From positions 1-14,097 of the forward strand of contig JAGVCD010000263.1 of the NCBI GenBank assembly GCA_020059425.1: a stretch of 14,097 bases of DNA. The letters run 5' to 3'. The notes under the pieces were generated by a model. It made no database searches. It had not been told where the DNA came from and saw only the letters and a program-made list of their open reading frames with translations. Positions 7,190 to 14,097 of this stretch are shown in pieces. Each line of letters begins with the position of its first letter. The first letter of the stretch is position 1. Made by a program: the position numbers and the translations under genes. The stretch comes from Chamaesiphon sp. GTDB lineage: Bacteria > Cyanobacteriota > Cyanobacteriia > Cyanobacteriales > Chamaesiphonaceae.

Positions 7190-7945
7190 ATGAAGTCTAA
7201 TTTTCTGGATCTCACTGACAAAGGCATGGTACGTAGTGCCAACCAGGATTCACACTACGTCGATCCAGCTGGCCGGTTCTCCATCGTGGCCGATGGGATG
7301 GGTGGCCATGCCGGTGGTGAGGAAGCCAGTCAAATTGCGATCAAAACAATCAAAGAATATATCGAGCTGAACTGGAATGATGCGGCTGAAATTAGTCAGC
7401 TGCTAGAGGAATCATTGTTGGCGGCTAACCAGGCAATTGTGGAAGACCAAGTGAGTAATCCGCAACGCGCCGATATGGGGACAACGGCAGTATTGATCCT
7501 CTTCCAAAAGGAGCAAGTGTGGGCAGCTCATGTGGGTGATTCTCGTCTCTATCGCTTCAGAAATGATGTTTTGACCCAAATTACCGAAGACGACACCTGG
7601 GTTGCCCGGGCAATGAAAATGAATCAGTTGACCGCTGATGAAGCCCGTACCCACCCATTGCGCCATGTCTTGTCCCATTGTCTAGGACGGCGAGATCTGC
7701 GCCAGGTGAATATTCGTACTATTGATGTTAAAGCTGGTGATCTGGTCTTGCTATGTAGTGATGGTTTGACGGAAGAGGTTTCTGATGAGGAGATGACTAC
7801 TTATCTGCAGTCCAAATCTTTAGAGGAGTTGCCTAAAACTTTGGTCGAGGCTGCCAAAAATAATGGTGGTAGTGACAATATCACTGTGGTACTAGGTATG
7901 GTGGAATCAGCCACCACTACTTCTGAAGATAGCTCCGAATCATAG
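7190..7945 (+). CDS. PP2C-type serine/threonine phosphatase, PphA-like
   Basis: The product is 251 aa, essentially a bare PP2C catalytic domain. Motifs in order are NQD (18-20), DGMGGHAGGE (35-44), GTTAV, HVGDSRLYR, the flap region with Asp134-Asp135 before TW, CSDGLTEEV with Asp191, and GGSDNITVV with Asp229. The aspartates bind the two catalytic Mg/Mn ions. The short length and HAGGEEAS motif resemble cyanobacterial PphA, which dephosphorylates the nitrogen regulator PII (GlnB); assigning that substrate here is inference. The protein is soluble with a Ser/Thr-rich tail (TTTSEDSSES). It stands 215 bp after the ABC1 kinase, with its own upstream gap. Sequence matching a tnpB remnant begins only about 10 bp after its stop, so the insertion and its decay spared the gene. 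Confidence 0.94.
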   Translation: MKSNFLDLTDKGMVRSANQDSHYVDPAGRFSIVADGMGGHAGGEEASQIAIKTIKEYIELNWNDAAEISQLLEESLLAANQAIVEDQVSNPQRADMGTTAVLILFQKEQVWAAHVGDSRLYRFRNDVLTQITEDDTWVARAMKMNQLTADEARTHPLRHVLSHCLGRRDLRQVNIRTIDVKAGDLVLLCSDGLTEEVSDEEMTTYLQSKSLEELPKTLVEAAKNNGGSDNITVVLGMVESATTTSEDSSES

Positions 7946-7951
7946 AAATGA

Positions 7952-8132
7952 ATGGAGCCTGGATCTAAGGTGTGGTAGCTGTGAGCATGTTGTAGATAAA
8001 CTGCCGTTGAATATTCGAGAGTGGAAATGTCCGAAATGTGCTGCTAACCATGACCGAGATATCAATAGTAAGAATATTTTGGCGACTGTGCTAGCCGTGT
8101 CAGTCTATGGAGGAACCAGCCGAAGAGAGTAA
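7952..8132 (+). pseudogene. 3' remnant of an IS200/IS605-type tnpB
   Basis: From 7971 the frame reads CGSC then EHVVDKLPLNIREWK, then CPKC, AANHDRDINSKNILA and AVSVYGGTSRRE before TAA at 8130-8132. The paired CxxC motifs are the TnpB zinc finger, and HDRDIN carries the last RuvC aspartate. TnpB proteins are RNA-guided nucleases of IS200/IS605 elements and the ancestors of Cas12. Just upstream, MEPGSKV (7952-7972) matches the expected preceding segment but lies in another frame, one base out, so the gene is both frameshifted and missing some 85 percent of its 5' end. DINSKN also seems one residue shorter than the usual DINAAKN. No tnpA is seen. The fragment cannot encode an active nuclease. 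Confidence 0.9.
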
Positions 8133-8216
8133 ATCTCGGAAGCCAAGTGTAAAGATGCAGGAACCTAAATAGCAATGTTTAGAAATCCCCACGTCTTTAG
8201 GCTGGGGAGGATGTCA
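8133..8216 (+). mobile_element. IS200/IS605-type right end with hairpin; possible omega RNA scaffold remnant
   Basis: After the tnpB stop comes a short spacer and then TCCCC (8186-8190) pairing with GGGGA (8204-8208), extended by A8191-T8203, around the loop CGTCTTTAGGC. It is followed by GGATGTCAA. This is the familiar hairpin and terminus of cyanobacterial IS200/IS605 right ends. In active elements the omega RNA that guides TnpB spans the end of tnpB and this right end, with the guide taken from the flank. Here the scaffold part might persist without its protein. The exact boundary, somewhere near 8211-8219, is not certain. Confidence 0.75.
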
Positions 8217-8380
8217 AAAGTATTAAACTCAACGCTGATACGCTATGATGATGACTGGCATTTCAGACTATCCGAGAATTTAATCAAATGATTGGTGGGT
8301 GTGGCTTTTCATAAAAGTTGTCCCTCGACTTTTAGCAGCTCATCTCGGTATCTTATACCATTTTGTTGAGGTTGTTGATC

Positions 8381-8569
8381 ATGTTTTCCCGCTATCCTGT
8401 ATTTCTAGGCTCTCCGCTACTCAGTGTTAGTTTAGCTAGTGTGCCGATTCTATCAGCACTGGTTACTGTTCATGCTGTGCTTAATCACTTGGAGCAGGTT
8501 GGTGTAGGCAGCGAAGAGATTTTTCGTGGCGATCGCTTGCCAGTTTTGCCTTTCCCTGATCAGATGTAG
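8381..8569 (+). CDS. Small hydrophobic-leader protein upstream of ppc, function unknown
   Basis: This 62-aa product starts at an ATG nine bases after GAGG (8368-8371), a plausible ribosome site. Residues about 5-30 are hydrophobic (a likely single membrane helix), followed by a short polar part with SEEIFRGDRLPVLPFP. I recall similar small cyanobacterial proteins ending in a SEEIFRG-LPVL pattern, but cannot confirm it here, and no function is known to me. A TTG at 8363 in the same frame is a possible earlier start but precedes the ribosome site. The gene is 86 bp before ppc on the same strand. The coding call rests on the ribosome site, the leader composition and the remembered motif. Confidence 0.55.
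   Translation: MFSRYPVFLGSPLLSVSLASVPILSALVTVHAVLNHLEQVGVGSEEIFRGDRLPVLPFPDQM
8529..8536. repeat. HIP1 octamer GCGATCGC
   Basis: Exact HIP1 copy inside the small gene before ppc; it encodes part of the GDRL segment. Confidence 0.9.
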
Positions 8570-8655
8570 CTTTTGCTAGTGTGTTCCGTTTTCCTGGTGA
8601 GGAGTTGTGTATTATTGCTCAATTTTATTAGCTTCTTTCTCTGCTCAGTGTCCTT

Positions 8656-11625
8656 ATGAGTCAGCAACTTCATCCGTCTCAGTTAGAACCAATGGCGATA
8701 CTTTCTCCGCAGTCTTTATCACATCAATATACTAAATTCATCGAAGACTTGTGGGAGCAGGTGCTTTCAGAAGCCTATGGCTCAGAATTAGTAGGACTGT
8801 TGCAGCAACTGCGGGAGCTTTGTTCTCCCGAAGGTCAAGCCACCAATACGATCGATGGTGCTGTCCATACTCTAATTGCTGATCTGAAATTAGAAGATGC
8901 GGTTAAAGCTGTGCGGGCTTTTGCTCTGTATTTTCAGCTGATCAATATCGTTGAGCAGCACTGCGAACAAAAAGATCGCCAATATTTCTTACGCCATCAC
9001 CATGATGCTATGCCGGCCGAAGTTCTGAATGACCAGAATACTGATGTTTTAGAGCGGTCTTGGGCTAAAGATCCAGATACCTTTCAGGCTTTATTTGTCT
9101 ATCTGAAAGATGTTAATGTCCCGCCCAATTATATTCGGCAGTTGTTAGCTGATTTAGACATTAATTTGGTATTTACGGCTCATCCGACCGAAATTGTGCG
9201 CCATACGATTCGGACTAAGCAGCGGCGCATTTCGGAGCTATTAGAACAGCTTGACCAAGAAGTGGATACGGCGAGTGAGTTGTCTACTAGCAATTCCTGG
9301 GAAGTTGCCCGTTTAACAGAGTTGTTGCGCGAAGAAATTCGGTTGTGGTGGTTCACCGACGAAATTCATCAATTTAAGCCTTCTGTTCTAGATGAAGTAG
9401 ACTATACGCTGCATTATTTTCAGGAAGTATTATTTGACGCGGTACCGCAGTTGTTTCAGCGGCTTAAGTATTCTTTGCAAAAGTCTTTTCCAGATGTGGC
9501 GCCGCCCGCTCATGATTTTTGTCGGTTTGGTTCCTGGGTTGGTTCCGATCGAGATGGTAATCCCTCCGTAACGGCGCAAGTAACTTGGCAAACAGCCTGT
9601 TACCAAAGGGGTATCGTCTTGGGTAAGTACCATGAGGCTGTCAAAGAACTAAATAGTTTGCTTAGTTTATCGGCAAATCGCAGTCAAGTATCTGCTGAAC
9701 TACTGGATACCCTGGGTCGAGACGCTACCTATTTACCTCAGCTGTACAGCGATATTGCTCATCGTTATATTCGCGAACCTTATCGAATGAAGCTGGCTTA
9801 TATTTTGGTGCGCCTGGAAAATACGATTAAGCGCAATAAGCAAGTCGCTGCCCGTGAGGTTCTACATGCTCTGCACCGGGAACTGGAGCCTGCTCATACT
9901 TATTACAGTAGTAGCCAAGAATTTTTGCAAGAATTACAAATTATTCGGAACAGCTTGGCGCAAAATTCCCTATCCGTAAGTGCTGTCGAAAATTTGATTT
10001 GCCAGGTAGAGGTTTTTGGTTTTAATCTGACCCATTTGGATATTAGACAAGAGAGTTCGGTTCATGCCAATACGGTGGCCGAAATTACTAACTACTTGCA
10101 AATTCTGCCCCGTCCCTACTCGGAGTTAAGTGAAGCTGAACGGGTTGCTTGGTTGGTGAGCGAATTAAAAACTCGTCGCCCTTTGATTCCTACGGAGCTG
10201 CCTTTTTCGGCGGAGACTAGGGAATCGATCGAGACTTTGCGAATTGTGCGCTTAATGCAACAGGAGTTTGGCCTAGAAATTTGCCACACCTATATTATTA
10301 GTATGAATCGTGATGTCAGCGACGTCTTAGAAGTGATGCTGCTGGCCAAGGAAGTGGGGCTATACGACCCAGCTACTGGAATTGGAACGTTGCGAATCGT
10401 GCCCCTATTTGAAACTGTGGAAGATTTGCAAAAAGCGCCATTTGTGATGGACGCTCTTTTTGCTCTGCCTCTGTATCGATCGAATCTCAGTGGTGGCTAT
10501 GACCCAGCCGCCCAGGACTCGACCCTTACGCTTGATCTGCAAGAAGTAATGCTGGGTTACTCTGATAGTAATAAAGATTCTGGATTTTTGAGTAGCAACT
10601 GGGAAATCCATAAAGCTCAAAAAGCTCTGCAACAAATTGCTGATCAGTATACTGTCAAACTGCGAATTTTCCATGGTCGGGGTGGTTCAGTCGGTCGGGG
10701 TGGTGGACCTTCCTATGATGCCATTCGTGCCCAGCCTGGAAATAGTGTGAATGGTCGGATTAAAATCACTGAACAGGGAGAGGTCTTAGCTTCCAAGTAT
10801 TCTTTGCCAGAACTAGCTCTATATAATCTAGAAAAAGTGGCGACTGCCGTCATTGGTACGAGCTTACTTAGTAGTGGTTACGATGACATCGCGGGCTGGA
10901 ACGAGATTATGGAAGAGCTGTCGGCTAAATCGCGCACTCATTACCGTAAGCTCATTTATGAACGGCCAGAGTTTATTGAATTTTTTCATCAAGTTACGCC
11001 GATCGAAGAAATTAGTAAACTACAAATTAGCTCGCGACCAGCGCGACGTAAAGGGAAAAAAGATTTAGAGAGCCTGCGGGCAATTCCCTGGGTATTTAGT
11101 TGGACCCAAAGTCGCTTTTTACTACCGGCTTGGTATGGTGTTGGCTCAGCCTTAGCTGAGTTTATTCAAGAAAACCCGGAAATCAATTTCCGGATGCTGC
11201 GGTCTTTTTATCGGGATTGGCGCTTCTTCCGCATGGCTATCTCCAAGGTGGAAATGACCTTAGCCAAAGTCGATATGCAAATTGCTCAGCACTATGTAGA
11301 AGAATTGTCGCAACCAGCAGATCATGGCCGGTTCATGGCACTGTTCAAAGAAATCGAGGCTGAATTTGACCTCACTTGTCAGTTGGTACTAGAAATTTCT
11401 GGCCATGCCCAACTCCTAGAAGATAACCCCGAACTCCAGCGTTCGGTACAACTACGCAATGGCAGTATTGTGCCTTTAGGATTTTTGCAGGTATCGCTGC
11501 TGCGACGGTTGCGTCAATATGATTCGCAACTACCCACCGCTTACCGCGATAAGAAGAGCGATTTGCTGGATGGTGCCTTGCTGACAATCAATGGAATCGC
11601 CGCCGGGATGCGCAATACTGGCTAA
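8656..11625 (+). CDS. ppc: Phosphoenolpyruvate carboxylase
   Basis: The enzyme adds bicarbonate to phosphoenolpyruvate to make oxaloacetate. It is the main anaplerotic route in cyanobacteria, whose TCA cycle is tapped for nitrogen assimilation, and it acts in the cytosol as a tetramer. The product is 989 aa, a normal length. It holds the catalytic VFTAHPTE (172-179, with His176), [10 protein letters not shown] (634-643), [14 protein letters not shown] (672-685) and the invariant C-terminal MRNTG, which closes the allosteric and active-site region. The plant N-terminal phosphorylation motif is absent, as in other bacteria. The ATG at 8656 has a poor ribosome site (TCCTT before it), but the [12 protein letters not shown] start is reasonable. 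The preceding 86 bp separate it from the small gene at 8381. The glycosyltransferase start follows 37 bp after the stop and may be transcribed with it. Confidence 0.98.
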   Translation: MSQQLHPSQLEPMAILSPQSLSHQYTKFIEDLWEQVLSEAYGSELVGLLQQLRELCSPEGQATNTIDGAVHTLIADLKLEDAVKAVRAFALYFQLINIVEQHCEQKDRQYFLRHHHDAMPAEVLNDQNTDVLERSWAKDPDTFQALFVYLKDVNVPPNYIRQLLADLDINLVFTAHPTEIVRHTIRTKQRRISELLEQLDQEVDTASELSTSNSWEVARLTELLREEIRLWWFTDEIHQFKPSVLDEVDYTLHYFQEVLFDAVPQLFQRLKYSLQKSFPDVAPPAHDFCRFGSWVGSDRDGNPSVTAQVTWQTACYQRGIVLGKYHEAVKELNSLLSLSANRSQVSAELLDTLGRDATYLPQLYSDIAHRYIREPYRMKLAYILVRLENTIKRNKQVAAREVLHALHRELEPAHTYYSSSQEFLQELQIIRNSLAQNSLSVSAVENLICQVEVFGFNLTHLDIRQESSVHANTVAEITNYLQILPRPYSELSEAERVAWLVSELKTRRPLIPTELPFSAETRESIETLRIVRLMQQEFGLEICHTYIISMNRDVSDVLEVMLLAKEVGLYDPATGIGTLRIVPLFETVEDLQKAPFVMDALFALPLYRSNLSGGYDPAAQDSTLTLDLQEVMLGYSDSNKDSGFLSSNWEIHKAQKALQQIADQYTVKLRIFHGRGGSVGRGGGPSYDAIRAQPGNSVNGRIKITEQGEVLASKYSLPELALYNLEKVATAVIGTSLLSSGYDDIAGWNEIMEELSAKSRTHYRKLIYERPEFIEFFHQVTPIEEISKLQISSRPARRKGKKDLESLRAIPWVFSWTQSRFLLPAWYGVGSALAEFIQENPEINFRMLRSFYRDWRFFRMAISKVEMTLAKVDMQIAQHYVEELSQPADHGRFMALFKEIEAEFDLTCQLVLEISGHAQLLEDNPELQRSVQLRNGSIVPLGFLQVSLLRRLRQYDSQLPTAYRDKKSDLLDGALLTINGIAAGMRNTG

Positions 11626-11662
11626 ACTAGAGTTATTGATTGTTGATATTTGAGGGTAGCCG

Positions 11663-12604
11663 GTGTTTTTCAGTATAGTGATTCCCACCTATAATCGATT
11701 GCCTATCCTAGAAAAGTGCTTAAAGGCTCTTGAAAAGCAAATTTTGGCCAGTGATAGTCCGGTGAAGGGCTACGAGGTGGTGGTAATTGATGATGGTTCG
11801 ACTGATGGCACGATCGATTGGCTCAATAATAATACCGAGATTTTGCCCCATGTCCGGTTGCTGACCCAGGCGCACCAAGGTCCTGCAGCGGCTCGTAATC
11901 TAGGTGTAGAACAAGCCGCAGGCGACACGATTATTTTTATTGATAGTGATTTGGTGGTGACTGATTGCTTTTTGCAATCCCATGCCGACAAATTGATCGA
12001 TGGACAGCGGGAATTAGGTAACGATCGATTGTTTATTTATGGGGCGGTGATCAACACCTGTAATTTTGCCGATCCCACGGCTGAACCTTACAAAGTCACT
12101 GATTTTTCTAATGCCTATTTTGCGACGGGTAATGTATCGATCGCTCGCCACTGGTTAATGGAAGCTGGTCTGTTTGACTTGGGTTTTCAGCTGTATGGCT
12201 GGGAAGATCTGGAGTTAGGGGTGCGGCTCAAGAATTTGGGCTTGAAGATGATTAAGTGTCCAGAGGCTGTTGGCTATCATTGGCATCCGGCTTTCTCGCT
12301 CGATCGGATCCCGCATTTGATTGATCAAGAAATTCAGCGCGGCAAAATGGGCGTGGTTTTTTATCAGAAACATCCCACTTGGGATGTCAAAATGATGATT
12401 CAAATGACCGTCTTGCACCGGATGCTGTGGGGAATTTTGACGGTTGGTGGTACTCTCAATGAAAAAACCTTGCAACCGGTGATGCAGTGGTTGATCGATC
12501 GCGACCAACCGCAATTAGCTGAACAAGTAGCCCGAATTTTCTTGAATCGTTATACCGTTCAAGGTGTTTATGCTGCCTACCAGGAAGCCCAGCTGGCTAA
12601 GTAG
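11663..12604 (+). CDS. Family 2 glycosyltransferase (GT-A fold)
   Basis: This 313-aa cytosolic enzyme starts at GTG, six bases after GAGGG (11652-11656). The N-terminus FSIVIPTYNR begins the nucleotide-sugar fold. VIDDGSTDGT (Asp43-Asp44) binds the nucleotide, and Asp94-Ser95-Asp96 is the DxD metal motif. ATGNVSIAR and GWEDLELGVRLKNLG (around 179-193) resemble the acceptor-side motif with the catalytic Glu/Asp pair, as in the C-terminal part of galactosyltransferase-like GT2 enzymes. No membrane helices are seen. It probably transfers a sugar to a polysaccharide or lipid carrier, but donor and acceptor cannot be read from sequence, and no other polysaccharide genes are nearby. It may be read through from ppc. 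Its stop is 9 bp from the stop of the convergent LOG gene. Confidence 0.93.
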   Translation: MFFSIVIPTYNRLPILEKCLKALEKQILASDSPVKGYEVVVIDDGSTDGTIDWLNNNTEILPHVRLLTQAHQGPAAARNLGVEQAAGDTIIFIDSDLVVTDCFLQSHADKLIDGQRELGNDRLFIYGAVINTCNFADPTAEPYKVTDFSNAYFATGNVSIARHWLMEAGLFDLGFQLYGWEDLELGVRLKNLGLKMIKCPEAVGYHWHPAFSLDRIPHLIDQEIQRGKMGVVFYQKHPTWDVKMMIQMTVLHRMLWGILTVGGTLNEKTLQPVMQWLIDRDQPQLAEQVARIFLNRYTVQGVYAAYQEAQLAK

Positions 12605-12613
12605 GAAATTGGC

Positions 12614-13663
12614 CTATTTAGTGTGTGGTTGGAAGTCACAGCCGGAACTCTGACCCATTTGATTAATTATCTGAATCATTTGGTATAGCCGACCGGAATC
12701 TCGTTGATTAAAATGCAACAGGAGGCGCGGTAAATGCTCTGTGGGATCATTAACTTCTTCTGCTAGGGCTTTGGTGCGAGTGATTTTGCCACTGGCCAAG
12801 ATATCAGCAAACTTCTGGTTTAAGATATCCAGCTCAGCCTCACTGATATCTTGCTTCAGTCGAATCACTAATAGTTCTTTGACGTAACGGCTAGAGTGAT
12901 ACACCTGATAAAAATTACAGATTTGGTTGTAAGCTGCATCCAAATTATCGGTCACAGTATACAAACTCGTGTCTTCTGCACTAATCAGTTGGTTGGCTAC
13001 CAAATGTTTTCGGATATAGGCATCCCAATCTCGCCAATAGCTGCCGCCTGGTTTATCAATTAAGATCATTGGAATAGGTTGATGGCGGCTAGTTTGACAA
13101 AGAGTCAAGCATTCCAAGGCTTCATCATGAGTCCCAAAGCCCCCCGGAAAGAGCGCGATCGCATCACTTTCCCGTAAAAAAAATAATTTGCGCGTAAAGA
13201 AATACTTAAAGCGCATCAACTTGGGATCATCCTCAATAAAAGAATTGGCTCCTTGTTCGTAGGGCAATTTGATATTTAAGCCAAAAGATAACTCTTTGCC
13301 AGCACCTTGGTTGGCTGCCTCCATAATGCCACCCCCCGCCCCGGTAATCACCATAAACCCCTGCTTGGTAACCTGCTGGGCAAACTGTCTAGCCATTTGA
13401 TATTCTACTTGCTCATCCGGAGTCCGTGCCGACCCAAACACCGCGATCTTGCGGACATGGCGGTAGTCATAAAAAACTTGGAAAGCCTGCTGCATATCTT
13501 CAATCGCCGCGCTTAAAATCTTCCAATCCAGCCGATCTACATCCTCCTCCGCCAATTTGATAATTGTTGATAATGCTCTGGATATCCATTTGCTATGGGG
13601 TAGTGTTGGTAATCGATCGATCAAGCTCTCTAAGTCTTCTTTCAGAGAATCGGAATTATCCAT
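12614..13663 (-). CDS. LOG family protein (Rossmann-fold nucleotide-processing enzyme)
   Basis: Starting at the ATG at 13663 the product is 349 aa. KIAVFGSAR (about 72-80), TGAGGGIMEAAN, a KYFFTRK segment and PGGFGTHDE (173-181) are the hallmarks of the LOG family, once misnamed lysine decarboxylase. LOG proteins cut ribose 5-phosphate from nucleoside monophosphates; in plants this activates cytokinins. The bacterial role is usually nucleotide turnover, and the exact substrate here is unknown. About 70 N-terminal residues and 110 C-terminal residues flank the core, as in the longer cyanobacterial members. A GTG at 13729 would add 22 hydrophobic residues; I prefer 13663 because MDNSDSLKEDLESLIDRL looks like the family start. 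Neither start has a good ribosome site. It follows the thioredoxin gene on the same strand. Confidence 0.93.
   Translation of the reverse strand: MDNSDSLKEDLESLIDRLPTLPHSKWISRALSTIIKLAEEDVDRLDWKILSAAIEDMQQAFQVFYDYRHVRKIAVFGSARTPDEQVEYQMARQFAQQVTKQGFMVITGAGGGIMEAANQGAGKELSFGLNIKLPYEQGANSFIEDDPKLMRFKYFFTRKLFFLRESDAIALFPGGFGTHDEALECLTLCQTSRHQPIPMILIDKPGGSYWRDWDAYIRKHLVANQLISAEDTSLYTVTDNLDAAYNQICNFYQVYHSSRYVKELLVIRLKQDISEAELDILNQKFADILASGKITRTKALAEEVNDPTEHLPRLLLHFNQRDSGRLYQMIQIINQMGQSSGCDFQPHTK
13155..13162. repeat. HIP1 octamer GCGATCGC
   Basis: Exact HIP1 copy within the LOG gene, next to the PGGFGT-coding segment. Confidence 0.9.
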
Positions 13664-13793
13664 ATTAATATTTTGGGCAAAAGCAAACGCCTTCAGGATT
13701 ATACCCAAGGCGCTTACTGAAAAAATCACAACACTGTTTCAAAGATTGCTGTGGACTACTAACGTAATCAACCAGCCCTCAATACCCAGAGCA

Positions 13794-14096
13794 TTACAAA
13801 TGCTTCTCGATCGTATTGCACAGAGTAGTTTTAGGAACTGCTCCAACCACAGTCTCTACCTTCTGCCCACCCTTGAAAATCATCAAAGTAGGGATACTCC
13901 GAATACCATACTGGCTAGCTACATTAGGATTATCGTCAGTATTCAGCTTTACAACCTTTACTTTGCCTTCATACTGCTGTGCTAACTCATCAACAACTGG
14001 TCCAACTAGGCGGCAGGGGCCACACCACGGTGCCCAAAAATCCACTAATACTGGAACTTCACTATCTAGAACGTCATCCTTAAAAGATGCATCTGT
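13794..14096 (-). CDS. trxA: Thioredoxin (5' end outside window)
   Basis: On the minus strand the frame enters from the right edge with [20 protein letters not shown], then the redox site WAPWCGPCR, and ends [11 protein letters not shown]. It also has [30 protein letters not shown], with the cis-proline of SIPT. About 100 codons are present, so only a few N-terminal residues are missing from a normal protein of about 107 aa. Thioredoxin reduces disulfides on target enzymes and in cyanobacteria is itself reduced by ferredoxin-thioredoxin reductase or NTR. The canonical WCGPC site and TDASF start resemble m-type thioredoxins. An internal GTG at 14045 cannot be the start because it would delete the first strand and helix. 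The gene ends 130 bp before the preferred LOG start on the same strand; no clear terminator lies between. Confidence 0.96.
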   Translation of the reverse strand, partial: TDASFKDDVLDSEVPVLVDFWAPWCGPCRLVGPVVDELAQQYEGKVKVVKLNTDDNPNVASQYGIRSIPTLMIFKGGQKVETVVGAVPKTTLCNTIEKHL

Positions 14097-14097
14097 A

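Noticed and set aside
5209..7945. ABC1 kinase and PP2C phosphatase as an opposing signalling pair
   Set aside because: They are separated by 215 bp with no sign of co-transcription. ABC1 proteins act in lipid/quinone metabolism, and known PphA substrates are unrelated.

Overview
The window comes from a cyanobacterial chromosome. It opens on the last codons of psbA (the photosystem II D1 protein, starting exactly at the manganese-ligand segment HERNAH). It also holds an EGY-type site-2 protease, a PphA-like PP2C phosphatase, a bacterial-type PEP carboxylase and an ABC1 kinase of the cyanobacterial/plastid type. The hexamer CGATCG, the core of the cyanobacterial HIP1 repeat, occurs about thirty times by eye. 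I cannot name the genus.

Layout, left to right. Positions 1-91 are the psbA tail, followed by a strong intrinsic terminator and then a 148-bp MITE-like element with imperfect terminal inverted repeats and a perfect 11-bp target duplication. After an apparently non-coding leader comes a large LRR-Roc-COR (Roco) protein on the plus strand. It converges on an EGY-like membrane metalloprotease on the minus strand. From a divergent promoter region start a small helical protein and an AarF/ABC1 kinase, probably co-transcribed; the kinase frame is broken by one missing base. Next are a PP2C phosphatase, the decayed 3' end of an IS200/IS605-type tnpB with its right-end hairpin, a small hydrophobic-leader protein, ppc and a family 2 glycosyltransferase, all on the plus strand. 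On the minus strand, converging on the glycosyltransferase, lie a LOG-family protein and, upstream of it at the right edge, thioredoxin (5' end outside the window).

Most of this is ordinary core cyanobacterial gene content and the neighbours do not form one pathway. psbA serves photosynthesis, ppc anaplerotic carbon fixation, PphA-like phosphatases signal dephosphorylation, thioredoxin redox control, and the EGY protease membrane proteolysis. I see no CRISPR array, tRNA, rRNA or obvious defence cassette, and I do not claim a new multi-gene system.

The points most worth a second look are these: the Roco protein, whose GTPase motifs carry unusual residues at three positions that normally govern hydrolysis; the single-base break in the ABC1 kinase; the two mobile-element relics; and the enrichment of CGATCG without a matching number of full HIP1 octamers.
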